DNA of 64,000 nucleotides, taken from contig NZ_KV878783.1 in assembly GCF_001890765.1 (NCBI RefSeq), positions 4,802,771-4,866,770 of the forward strand, in the 5' to 3' direction. This document shows, in pieces, positions 8,126-16,025 of the stretch. The stretch is from Spirulina major PCC 6313 (GTDB lineage: Bacteria; Cyanobacteriota; Cyanobacteriia; Cyanobacteriales; Spirulinaceae). The position numbers and the translations under genes were made by a program. Within the stretch, counting starts at the first letter, position 1. Every line of letters starts with the position of its first letter. Below the pieces are notes generated by a model that was not told the DNA's origin, made no database searches, and saw only the letters and a list, made by a program, of their open reading frames with translations.

Positions 8126-9360
8126 TTCTTGACAAGATCTTCAAATAATCTGACATATTTTTCAGCTTGTAAATGGAGACTAAATTTTTGAATCGCTTTG
8201 ATCCGTGCATTAGCGACTAGATTCACCAATCGATCTGAATCCGATAAAATCCAGGCAATTCCTTGGGCTAAATCTTCAACACTGTAGGGTTGAGCCAGAT
8301 AGCCCGTGTGTTGATGGTCAATAATATCCATCAAGCCCGTCGCATTAAAGGCCGCAACTGGTGTACCACAAGCCAAGGCTTCTGATGCTGTCTGGCCAAA
8401 GGATTCTTGGAGGGAAGGGACAATCATGACATCGCCCGCAGAATAGATCAGCGATAAAGATAAGTCATCATGGAAGTGTCCCAGATAATGCACTTTGAAT
8501 CCTAAGTCAATCGGTTTTTCCGGAGCCGATGCCCCAAATACAGCCACTTCCACATCTGCCGCCATTTCCGTGTAACTGAGCTTGCGCAACGCATCTACGA
8601 GTAAGTCAAATCCTTTCCGTTTGTCCGACGTTGCCGCTAAAGCACCAAACACAATGATTTTCTTATCTTGGGGTAGATTAAGCACTTGGCGAGCTATTGA
8701 TTTCTCATGAGGTCGATAGATCTCCGTATCTAAGCAAAAAGGAATGGTTTCCACCCTTAAGTTTTTAAACAAAGCACTAGCTTTTACACACTGGGTCATC
8801 CAGTGACTGGGTGTAACAATCGTCAAATTAAGAGATTGCCAAGCTTGATGTTTTCGTTGCCAAATTTGTCGCGAGAGATCCTGTTCACAGTTGCTGTTAA
8901 GTTGAGGGCAGTTACCACAGAATTCTTGATAGCGATCGCAACCGGCACTGTAATGACATCCTCCGGTCATCGGCCACATATCTTGTAACGTCCAAACCAG
9001 CGGTTGTTTGAACAGTTTTAAAGTTTCAATCCGAAGAAATCCATTAGCGATCCAATGCATATTGATAATATCAGGATTGATCGCCTGCACAGATGAGGCG
9101 ATCGCATCGGGAAACCATTGAGAAGAAAACAGAGTGCGATCGCGATTGGGATATTTTCGCAATGGCAAATTGTTCATCACCGGCCCTAACTTGGTTAATG
9201 CACTTCGTTGGACAAAAACGTCCTTATTTTGGCTCAACTTCGCTCGAACCACCATCTTAGATGTGACTCCGATAGATTGAAAACCAGCATGCAAACGATA
9301 TGCCGATCGCGCTGCTCCTCCTTCCATATCCGAGGTACTTACAATTAAAGGATAGATCAT
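8122..9360 (-). CDS. Glycosyltransferase family 4
   Basis: 412 residues, cytoplasmic or membrane-associated, expected to transfer a sugar from a nucleotide donor during polysaccharide synthesis. N-terminal MIYPLIVSTSDMEGGAARSAYRL is the acceptor-side Rossmann start; TLQDMWPMTGGCHYSAGCDRYQ and CGNCPQL form the cysteine-rich insert typical of a WcaI-like GT4 subgroup; the donor-site E-x7-E is ESFGQTASE. ATG 9360 is preferred over the TTG at 9405. The stop codon TGA lies inside the TCAA end of element B, so the insertion has cut the extreme 3' end. No other polysaccharide genes are adjacent; the surrounding DNA is AT-richer than the rest of the window. Confidence 0.85.
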   Translation of the reverse strand: MIYPLIVSTSDMEGGAARSAYRLHAGFQSIGVTSKMVVRAKLSQNKDVFVQRSALTKLGPVMNNLPLRKYPNRDRTLFSSQWFPDAIASSVQAINPDIINMHWIANGFLRIETLKLFKQPLVWTLQDMWPMTGGCHYSAGCDRYQEFCGNCPQLNSNCEQDLSRQIWQRKHQAWQSLNLTIVTPSHWMTQCVKASALFKNLRVETIPFCLDTEIYRPHEKSIARQVLNLPQDKKIIVFGALAATSDKRKGFDLLVDALRKLSYTEMAADVEVAVFGASAPEKPIDLGFKVHYLGHFHDDLSLSLIYSAGDVMIVPSLQESFGQTASEALACGTPVAAFNATGLMDIIDHQHTGYLAQPYSVEDLAQGIAWILSDSDRLVNLVANARIKAIQKFSLHLQAEKYVRLFEDLVKN

Positions 9361-9477
9361 TTTAATCTTGCCACCAGATACATATACGTCATTACATCGA
9401 CTCAAACGATAAAACGGCTCTTCACTAGAATTGACGTTTGAACAGAAAGAACGAGAAAATCGAGCAGAAGCCAGGAT

Positions 9478-9530
9478 CTATGGCGATCCTAAATCAATTT
9501 TAGATCTAATATCTCCATCAACAATGGGTT
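9478..9530. repeat. Degraded copy of the 92-bp ATAGCRATCCTA repeat
   Basis: TATGGCGATCCTAAATCAA, then AGATCTAATATCTCCATCAACAA, matches the left half of the repeat at 9676-9766 with several changes. Its right half is not recognisable. It lies upstream of the glycosyltransferase gene in non-coding DNA. Confidence 0.45.
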
Positions 9531-9675
9531 CGATTATATTGTTGTTTAATCTAACTTTAGATTGGTGAAGTTAATTGATTAGGGTTGTTTTTGCGAGAAC
9601 CCAATGTTACAAAAAAACACCTGGACATCATATACAGCTAGGTTTTAGAGGTTTTCCTCAAAGCTCAATCATTCC

Positions 9676-9766
9676 ATAGCGATTCTAAATCAATCGGAGA
9701 TCTTATCTCCTCATCAACAAGGGGTTTAAGCCCCTTGCATGTTCATGAATCAAATAGGATTGCTAT
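9676..9766 (-). repeat. 92-bp class palindromic repeat, uninterrupted copy
   Basis: Begins ATAGCGATTCTAAATC and ends AATAGGATTGCTAT, so the ends are inverted repeats. The middle has an AAGGGGTTTAAGCCCCTT palindrome. The reverse complement matches the two outer arms of 27109-27302, where a 101-bp element interrupts the central palindrome. Confidence 0.7.
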
Positions 9767-10170
9767 ATTTTGTCACCCAAGAAGCTGGCTTTAGGGCGAG
9801 GGGGCATTTTAGAAATAATGATGCCTTCCTACTTAGCATAACTTCAAATAGTGAGAATCAAGGCTTAAACAGAACCTGAAATTCTTTGATATCTAAATAT
9901 AGAGTAAGTCCTAGCTATAGAAGAGATTCATGATCCTATGCCAATTTGTCTCATGATCCTATGCCAATTTGTCTCGTTTTCTCTCCGTCTGTCGTCAAAC
10001 AGGGAGGAAGTGAGCGATGTATCCCCAGTACCACCCCAATTTTTGCCGTCATGATAGGCGGCAAGACCGGAGCCAGTGGGGATTTTTGCAATAGTTGAAC
10101 CCCTTTTTTGGTGGGTGATGCCTCAGTATATCGATAAAAAACTAAAAAAGGATACGAGGAGAGGGTGCGA
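9767..10170. other. Non-coding stretch with a 23-bp tandem duplication
   Basis: No convincing gene was found between the repeat at 9766 and the M15-like remnant. It holds an exact tandem duplication, CATGATCCTATGCC plus AATTTGTCT, at 9929-9951 and 9952-9974. HIP1 sites are nearly absent and the composition is AT-rich, both unlike flanking genes, which suggests decayed or acquired DNA. Confidence 0.5.
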
Positions 10171-10260
10171 TCGCCCTCTAGGCCTTCACCCCCCAAGGAA
10201 CCCCCACTCGCAAGGGCCTAGACCCCTTCTGTCTCGCCCGTGAGATCCCGTGAAGCCCGC
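10171..10260 (+). pseudogene. Degenerate duplicate of the 3' end of the M15-like gene
   Basis: Read on the plus strand it gives stop-AFTPQGTPTRKGLDPFCLAREIP-stop, against AFTPQNTPTRKNLDPWLRLAREIP at the end of the gene at 6990-7571. DNA similarity runs about 90 bases, from CGCC.TCT.GGCC to the CCCGCT after the stop. The W codon before AFTP has become TAG. It overlaps the last 36 bases of the methyltransferase gene on the other strand. Confidence 0.75.
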
Positions 10261-12314
10261 TGACGGCGGCGGATCTGGGCCTTTAAAACCTTGAGTTGAT
10301 AGGGGTCGGCATCCTTGCGCCAGACGAGGCGATAGCCGCGCAACGCTGTGCAATGTTCTGCCAAGTGCCGCTCCCAGGCGCTGCGGGTGTAGATCGCGGC
10401 CACATTATCGAGGAGACCCCATTGGCGTTCTTGGTCGCTGAGGGTTTTGAATTTGGCGTAGTCGGGGTAGTCGGGGGTGAGGAGTTGTTCTTTTTGGTGG
10501 AGGATGGGCGGGTCATCGGTGCGATCGCAGTCGCGATATTTCACCTGGAGATCGCGCAAATCGATTTGCATACTGGTGTGGAGGAGGGGGTGGGGAACGC
10601 GATCGAAGTCGGGATAGGTGAGATAGGTGATTTTGGGTTGGGTGAAGTGGAATTTTACGACGGTGGCTTCATCAGGGCGGCCAATGGTGCGGGAGGCGCA
10701 GCCCTCAAGGAGACGGAGCAGGGGGGATAACTGTTCGAGAGCGGAAATATGCACCCAGAGAGAATTCGGACGTTGTTGACCGATCGCACTCTGACGGCCC
10801 TGTTCTTGAATGATGTCTAAATTACCGACGCTCATTAACATCACATCAGCGGCGGCGCAGGCCTGTTGATAGGTTCCAAACAGGGCTTTGATATCCTGCT
10901 GCATCGGGGCGGGGAGGGCGCGGAATTTGGGGCGATCGCTGAAATGAGTGAGAGCAAGATAGACGAGTAAATCGTGGCGGCGTTGGGTGGCGATCGCATC
11001 CCACGCCGCTGCATCGGTGGCCTGGGTGATGACCTGAAACGCCCGTTTAATCGTGCGAAATTCTGATGTGATCGCCTCCCATTGCTGCGGCTCTAACTCC
11101 TCCCGTTGGGGTAACCGGCCCCGCTCCGTCATAAAATCCATCACCGGCTGTAACAGGGTTTGATAATCCTCAAACCGCTTCACCGTTGCGTGAATTCGGG
11201 GCGTTTTCACCCGCGATCGAAAGCGCGATCGCCGGAACAATTCCGCCTGACGTTCATCGCGAAACACCGCATAAATCCCTAGCGCGATCGGGATCGCGTC
11301 CACTGCCAACACCTGATCAATGTAGTGTTTAAGTTCGGTTTGGTCGTAGTACTTCTGAAACGTGTTGCGGCTGGTGATAATCCCATCTTCGTAGGCAATC
11401 AGGCCCCGCGTCCGGTCTTGGATCAACACCTGCGCCGCCACAATCAATACCGATCGCGCTAACTCCCACGCTGTCGCCAAGGCCTGCCGCCGTTCCTGGG
11501 GGTCTTCAATCACGTTGATAATGTAGCCAAGGTTGACCACATCAGCCGGGATCAGCGGGGTATCGGGGGCGTAATAGGGGTCATATCCGATGCTCTCGTA
11601 GCCGCGATCGCCCACAAACTGCACATCCGTCCCATGGCCACAGCCATAATCCAAAAACCGACAACCCGGCGAAAATAGCCCCGCTTCCAACGCTAACCGC
11701 ACCGGTTTTGAGAGGGCATTTCGTTTAATCGCGGCGCGGTGGCGATCGATCTGCGGCAGGGCGGTTTTGGGTTGGGTGGGGGTGAGGGTGCAGGCCAGGG
11801 CGTGGTTGTGGATTTCGAGATGTTGGGCGCGGAGGCGTTTTTCCCAGTTGAGGAGCGTGCCGATCTGCCGGGCATCGTTAAATAGGCCCAGGGTTTCCTG
11901 TTGGCGGGTGAGGTGGGCGAAGCGTTCCGCGTCGGGATGGTCGGGGGCGATAAAGGTTTCTTTGCGGTGGAGGATCGGCGGGTTGGCACTGTCGGCATAG
12001 TCGCGGTACTGCAACGCTCCGGTGGTGAGGATGACTTGGGTACTGGCGACAAGGCGGGGATGGGGGTCGCGCTCAAAGTTGGGGTAATGCAGGTAGGAGA
12101 TGCGGGGCGTGTCGTAGTGAAATTTAACGAGGGTGTAGGGATAATCCGGGGTTAGACAACTCTGGGCGTGGCGTTCATAGGCTTGCAGGCAGGGGTCAAG
12201 GTGCGCGATCGCACTGCGATGCACATATAGAGCATTGGGCAACGCTTTCCCCACGGTGCTCTGTTGACACCATTGCACAATTTCAGCCAGAGGAATGAGA
12301 TCAGCCTGGTTCAC
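10218..12314 (-). CDS. DNA phosphorothioation-associated putative methyltransferase (TIGR04096-type)
   Basis: 698 residues. A SAM-dependent methyltransferase core at about 185-350 carries the motif I FLDYGCGHGTD (220-230) and a GYDPYY strand-2 end. It is flanked by two copies of the same domain: 22-161 and 509-651. Both have NALYVH/NSLWVH, VKFHYDTPRISYLHYPNF/VKFHFTQPKITYLTYPDF, PHPRL/PHPLL, YRDY/YRDC, NPPILHRKE/DPPILHQKE. The family is named for its frequent link to dnd DNA-sulphur genes, but no dnd gene is present here. The C-terminal residues DLTGETEGV are encoded antisense to the M15-like remnant. Family recognised from memory; the target of methylation is unknown. Confidence 0.7.
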   Translation of the reverse strand: MNQADLIPLAEIVQWCQQSTVGKALPNALYVHRSAIAHLDPCLQAYERHAQSCLTPDYPYTLVKFHYDTPRISYLHYPNFERDPHPRLVASTQVILTTGALQYRDYADSANPPILHRKETFIAPDHPDAERFAHLTRQQETLGLFNDARQIGTLLNWEKRLRAQHLEIHNHALACTLTPTQPKTALPQIDRHRAAIKRNALSKPVRLALEAGLFSPGCRFLDYGCGHGTDVQFVGDRGYESIGYDPYYAPDTPLIPADVVNLGYIINVIEDPQERRQALATAWELARSVLIVAAQVLIQDRTRGLIAYEDGIITSRNTFQKYYDQTELKHYIDQVLAVDAIPIALGIYAVFRDERQAELFRRSRFRSRVKTPRIHATVKRFEDYQTLLQPVMDFMTERGRLPQREELEPQQWEAITSEFRTIKRAFQVITQATDAAAWDAIATQRRHDLLVYLALTHFSDRPKFRALPAPMQQDIKALFGTYQQACAAADVMLMSVGNLDIIQEQGRQSAIGQQRPNSLWVHISALEQLSPLLRLLEGCASRTIGRPDEATVVKFHFTQPKITYLTYPDFDRVPHPLLHTSMQIDLRDLQVKYRDCDRTDDPPILHQKEQLLTPDYPDYAKFKTLSDQERQWGLLDNVAAIYTRSAWERHLAEHCTALRGYRLVWRKDADPYQLKVLKAQIRRRQRASRDLTGETEGV

Positions 12315-12344
12315 GGTACGAAATTTCCGGATCTGTATCGGGTT

Positions 12345-12420
12345 TCATTCTACGCAACAGCGAGCCAGAAGCTCGCATTACCGAAGACTAACGCAGTACT
12401 GTGAGCCTCTGGCTCACAGA
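12345..12420. repeat. Pair of GCGAGC/GTGAGCC hairpin repeats
   Basis: GCGAGC-cagaa-GCTCGC at 12360-12376 and TGTGAGCC-tct-GGCTCACA at 12400-12418, between two minus-strand genes. The first belongs to a hairpin family also found at 27198, 29652, 33126 and 60467, each beside a GTAATG or GTAGTG-like flank. Confidence 0.5.
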
Positions 12421-12475
12421 TCCAAAAGCCGATCCTCATCATTTGCATTGAGGCCATTAGTCCGGAGTCCATCTG

Positions 12476-12736
12476 TTAGGCGTGGCGGTTGGCTTCTTCT
12501 TGGAGCCATGCATCCGTCGGTTGGCCGTCTTTGCGGCGCAGTTCGATTTCCACGGCGATCACTTGGTCGGAGCCGGGCGGGGCGGGGTGTTGATGGAAGA
12601 TGACATCATAGTCGGCGGGGTCTTCCTTGCGTTCCCGGAGCCAGTCGTGGACTTTGGTTTCCACGAAGAAGGTTTGATTTTGCTCAAACATGCGGGTGAT
12701 CTGCATTTGGAGGGTATAGGGATTGATTCGGGACAT
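12476..12736 (-). CDS. Small hypothetical protein
   Basis: 86 residues from the ATG at 12736 (an in-frame ATG at 12751 adds five residues). Sequence features: MSRINPYTLQMQITRMFEQ, then the acidic and aromatic stretch TKVHDWLRERKEDPADYDVIFHQHP, and IAVEIELRRKDG near the end. No signal peptide, membrane segment or cysteine. I do not recognise a family. It lies between the methyltransferase and the cyclase on the same strand, 40 bases from the cyclase stop, and could be part of either unit. Confidence 0.55.
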   Translation of the reverse strand: MSRINPYTLQMQITRMFEQNQTFFVETKVHDWLRERKEDPADYDVIFHQHPAPPGSDQVIAVEIELRRKDGQPTDAWLQEEANRHA

Positions 12737-12776
12737 GGCGATCGCAAACATGAACGTTACTCGTCCATTGTAGGCA

Positions 12777-14006
12777 TTAGGTTGCCATCAATTGCCAGAT
12801 GGTGAGGGGGTCTTGTTTGCCTTTGACGGTGATCGGGGTCAGGGGCTGGACGGCGAGATCAGGGGCGGTGTGATAGACGGCATCGGAGAGGGTGATGTGA
12901 CCGGCGGGGGTGGCGGATTCGAGGCGTTTGGCGGTGTTGACGGTGTCGCCAATTACGGTATAGGTGCGCAGATCTTGGCTGCCAAAAAACCCCTCCATCA
13001 CCGGGCCACAATGGACGGCACAGCCTGCGCCGAGACCGTGGGGAGCGAGGCAGGCATGGGACTGATCGCGCATGGCTTGGGCGGCGGCGATACCCTGGGC
13101 GGGGGTGGCGTAGATCGCCATAATTTCATCTCCGGTGAAGCTAACGCGGATCGGGTCGTGGGCAGCGGCGGCGGGTTCGACGGCGTAGTAGTAGGCGTTG
13201 AGGACATGGGCGATCGCATCGGGTTCGTGCTGTTCACACCAGCGGGTAAAGCCGCGAATATCCATGAAAATAATCGTGCGGTTTTGGAGGGTAAGGGCGA
13301 CAGCGTCGGGATTGTTCACGGCTTGATTGACGGCATAGGCTCCGATGCCCCATTCGGCGAACTGTTGGAGCGATCGCGCTGTTTCCCGTAACTGCCGCTG
13401 CTGCCGGCTCACCTGCAAATTTCGCAACCCCAAAAACAGCCCAATCAACACCACACTCCCCAAAAAGTAGCGATGGCTATGGCTATTCACCATCATCTGG
13501 AGATCGTTCCAGGTCACATGACCCTCTGGCTCCACCTGAACGACCAGATAAAACGCCTGGATCATCAACGTCCGCACCACACTTTCGAGGGGAATGAGCA
13601 GACCATCAGACTGGGGCCAGACTTGGGTGCGGAGATGCTGGGAAACGGCGATCGCCAACGAAGCCCCCCAAAACACCAGATGGCTGAAATCCGTAAAAAA
13701 AGCCCAACCATCCAAGGGCACATCCAGCACCGTATAGACCCCCACCCCGATCAAATTTCCCCAAAACCGCTGGGCCGTCGGTCGGGACAAGTACCACGCC
13801 TGAATCGATACGGCGAAGATGAGCAGGTATTCCGGCGGATGGGTGAGGTACACCCGCCACCCATCGACAATCAATTCCGCTAACCCCTTGAGCACCAAAA
13901 AATGGCCGCTATTGGTGAGCAATTCACGAATAAAAGCCTGAAAACGTGTGCCTTCGAGCTTGACCGTGAGATGATCGTGAATTTTTGGGGAGTTGATCCT
14001 GCGCAT
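12777..14006 (-). CDS. Membrane-anchored class III adenylate/guanylate cyclase
   Basis: 409 residues. The N-terminal half has about five hydrophobic segments (around 33-50, 58-72, 82-120, 140-157, 178-196), then a short linker and the cyclase domain from about 240. Metal-binding aspartates are D249 (IFMDIRGFT) and D293 (SFTGDEIMA); the nucleotide-binding end has TYTVIGDTVNTAKRLE with the transition-state Asn and Arg. It therefore looks catalytically complete. ATP versus GTP preference was not decided. No CHASE or HAMP domain was seen, so the membrane part itself may sense the signal. Monocistronic. Confidence 0.88.
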   Translation of the reverse strand: MRRINSPKIHDHLTVKLEGTRFQAFIRELLTNSGHFLVLKGLAELIVDGWRVYLTHPPEYLLIFAVSIQAWYLSRPTAQRFWGNLIGVGVYTVLDVPLDGWAFFTDFSHLVFWGASLAIAVSQHLRTQVWPQSDGLLIPLESVVRTLMIQAFYLVVQVEPEGHVTWNDLQMMVNSHSHRYFLGSVVLIGLFLGLRNLQVSRQQRQLRETARSLQQFAEWGIGAYAVNQAVNNPDAVALTLQNRTIIFMDIRGFTRWCEQHEPDAIAHVLNAYYYAVEPAAAAHDPIRVSFTGDEIMAIYATPAQGIAAAQAMRDQSHACLAPHGLGAGCAVHCGPVMEGFFGSQDLRTYTVIGDTVNTAKRLESATPAGHITLSDAVYHTAPDLAVQPLTPITVKGKQDPLTIWQLMAT

Positions 14007-14079
14007 AGTTACCGATGGGGATTGCTTCTCACTTCACGGTAGCTGCATCCTGATCGGGTGAGTTTAGCCGATGGACAAT

Positions 14080-14628
14080 TTAGGTAGAACGTCGCCGCTG
14101 CCGAACAATTCCCGTCATCCGAATGCCTGTAATTAACAAAATGATTAACCCCACTCCCACCAACAGTACATAGATCGGGTGCAGAATCGTCCCAAAGTAA
14201 CGGCCTTCGTGGATGCTGAGAAAAATGCCCACTTGATCATAGTCCAGGCCGAACCAGGTACGGGCGAGGCGGTAGATGATGCCGGTGGTGGCGCTGAGGA
14301 TGAGGGGAAGAAGGGCGATCGCACCCACGATCCGATGCCAGCGGCGATCGGTCTGTTTCGCCGGTCGTCCCCACAGTTGCTTTGTCATCATCCCGCCAGT
14401 GACAATCAAGCCCAGCAGCCCCACCCCCATCAGCAGCACATAGACCGGCACGAGGGGCTTTCCTAAAAACTCCCCTTGGTGGATGATCATCAGCCAGTCT
14501 TGGTGCGGCAGATTAAACCAGGCCCGCCCAACGCGATAAATCACACCAGTCAGGGCGGTGGCGAAGAGGGGAAGGAAAAAGATGGGTGCGATCGTGCGGT
14601 GGAATTTGCGAATTGTCGTGGGTTTCAT
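14080..14628 (-). CDS. PepSY-TM-like membrane protein with internal duplication
   Basis: 182 residues with four predicted membrane spans in two similar halves. Half 1: RKFHRTIAPIFFLPL, TGVIYRVGRAWF, IIHQGEFLGKP, PVYVLLMGVGLLGL. Half 2: RRWHRIVGAIALLPL, TGIIYRLARTWF, SIHEGRYFGTI, PIYVLLVGVGLIIL. Each half keeps one His at the first helix and one in H(Q/E)G, a pattern that could bind two haems or metals. Resembles the transmembrane region of PepSY-associated iron reductases. Role unproven. Confidence 0.7.
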   Translation of the reverse strand: MKPTTIRKFHRTIAPIFFLPLFATALTGVIYRVGRAWFNLPHQDWLMIIHQGEFLGKPLVPVYVLLMGVGLLGLIVTGGMMTKQLWGRPAKQTDRRWHRIVGAIALLPLILSATTGIIYRLARTWFGLDYDQVGIFLSIHEGRYFGTILHPIYVLLVGVGLIILLITGIRMTGIVRQRRRST

Positions 14629-14862
14629 GGGTGTTATGGGGGTGAGTCTAAAACGCTCGAATCCTACGCTCTAGAAATAGAGATCGTTACAGATGCAGTA
14701 GGCGGGAGAAGCCAGAAGCGTATACTTGTATCGCTGTCTGGAGTATGTCACAGAGTCAGAACAGCGGCGGGGTTACACCCATTCTCAAACAGCTACCCAT
14801 GCAATTGTGCAGGTAAGGGGCTGAGTCCCCTTGTTCTGTAGCCTGACTTGAGCGAATGGGGG

Positions 14863-15537
14863 TTAAAGTTCAACCCACTTCCGCAGCAGATTCGAGAGGG
14901 TTTTACTGAGGAGATCAAACTCAACGGTTTTGCCGTATTTTTCAAAGGTAGCGCGGCGCACGGTGTCCAGTTCAAAGAGGATTTCACGCTCTTGGGGATC
15001 GCGGACGAGACTTTGTACCCAAGTGACGGCGGCGAGGCGTATCCCGGTGGTGACGGCGGCGACATGGTGCAGCATCGTGGAGGGATACACCACCATCGAA
15101 CCGGCGGTAAGTTTAATCTGCTGCTCACCGAAGGCGGTGTCGAGGCAGAGTTCGCCGCCGGTATAGCTGTCAGGTTCGCTGAGAAAGAGAGTCAGGGATA
15201 CATCAGAACGGGTGCGATCGCGCCCCTTCCCCATCAGGGCATTATCGGTGTGGGTTCCGTAACTCATCCCCGGTTCATAGCGGCTGAACAGCAGCGGGCG
15301 GATCGTGTGGGGGCGAATGGCAGCCTGAAAGAGGGGATGGCGTTGGATGGCGGGTTTAACGAGCGATCGCAAGGTTTGCGCCTCGTCTGTTTTGCCGTCG
15401 ATTTGTTCGTTGGTCTTCACTAACTTGGCATAGCGCCCCGCTGTGATTTTCCCATCGACAAAGGATGCCGTCATTAAGGTGCGTTGCACGGTTTCCAACT
15501 CATCCGGAGTGAGAACATTTTCAATCGTTAAAATCAT
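14863..15537 (-). CDS. Fe(II)/2-oxoglutarate-dependent dioxygenase, PKHD-type (YbiX-like)
   Basis: 224 residues from ATG 15537 (15543 gives two more). The double-stranded beta-helix core has the iron-binding triad: HTD in GTHTDNALMG, and the distal His in TMLHHVAAVTTGIRLAAV, with the following Arg binding 2-oxoglutarate. GGELCLDTAFG precedes it, as in YbiX/PiuC. YbiX-type proteins are often iron-regulated; no Fur box was identified. The C-terminal helix bundle (FEKYGKTVEFDLLSKTLSNLLRKW) is also typical. Upstream neighbour is an acidic lipoprotein 50 bases away on the same strand. Confidence 0.88.
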   Translation of the reverse strand: MILTIENVLTPDELETVQRTLMTASFVDGKITAGRYAKLVKTNEQIDGKTDEAQTLRSLVKPAIQRHPLFQAAIRPHTIRPLLFSRYEPGMSYGTHTDNALMGKGRDRTRSDVSLTLFLSEPDSYTGGELCLDTAFGEQQIKLTAGSMVVYPSTMLHHVAAVTTGIRLAAVTWVQSLVRDPQEREILFELDTVRRATFEKYGKTVEFDLLSKTLSNLLRKWVEL

Positions 15538-15593
15538 CACCAATCAATACCATCCATCTCAAAACACGTTATTCAGCCCCTGCCCCCTTCGGT

Positions 15594-15953
15594 TTAGGAT
15601 TCGTAGCCTTCGCCCGCTTCGTCATCGTCATCATCATCGGACTCGTAGCCTTCGCCCGCTTCGTCATCGTAGTCATCATCGTAGTCATCATCATCGGACT
15701 CGTAGCCTTCGCCAGATTCGCCCTTTTCAGCATCCTTCGCCGCATCGGGGCTAGGGATGGTGGACTCGTTCGCCACCAAGGTCGCCGTTTGGGTTGGTTC
15801 AACCATGGCACGGGGGGCAGACTCTTGGGGCAATGCGCCGCCTTCTTCGCCACCATCTTCGGCGGGGGGCGGTGTCGTGCCACAGGCGGCGAGGCTGGTG
15901 GCCAAACCGAGGGACAAAAAGAGACTAACGGCTTTTGAGGTTGGGTGATTCAT
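15594..15953 (-). CDS. Lipoprotein with acidic tandem-repeat tail
   Basis: 119 residues from ATG 15953 (ATG 15959 also in frame). The N-terminus is a lipoprotein signal with lipobox LAAC, so the mature protein is acylated at Cys and membrane-anchored outside the cytoplasm. After a low-complexity linker the C-terminus holds GEGYES units separated by runs of D: GEGYES-DDDDYDDDYDDEA, GEGYES-DDDDDDEA, GEGYES. The DNA repeats (15600-15720) are near-identical, so copy number probably varies. Ca2+ or other cation binding is plausible but unproven. Confidence 0.65.
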   Translation of the reverse strand: MNHPTSKAVSLFLSLGLATSLAACGTTPPPAEDGGEEGGALPQESAPRAMVEPTQTATLVANESTIPSPDAAKDAEKGESGEGYESDDDDYDDDYDDEAGEGYESDDDDDDEAGEGYES

Positions 15954-16025
15954 GGTCATTATTGGTTGTTAGGTCGTTATGATTCAAGATGCCTGATAAA
16001 AGTAAAGAACTCGGAAAGGTCGCTA

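Noticed and set aside
10218-12314. A complete DNA phosphorothioation (Dnd) system
   Set aside because: Only the associated methyltransferase is present; no cysteine desulfurase, DndB-E or DndFGH genes lie in the window.
12792-13391. 199-codon glycine-rich plus-strand frame
   Set aside because: Antisense to the class III cyclase gene, whose motifs are complete.
15600-15720. CRISPR-like regular repeats
   Set aside because: They are coding repeats (GEGYES-Dn) within a lipoprotein gene; no spacers. No CRISPR array or cas gene was found anywhere in the window.
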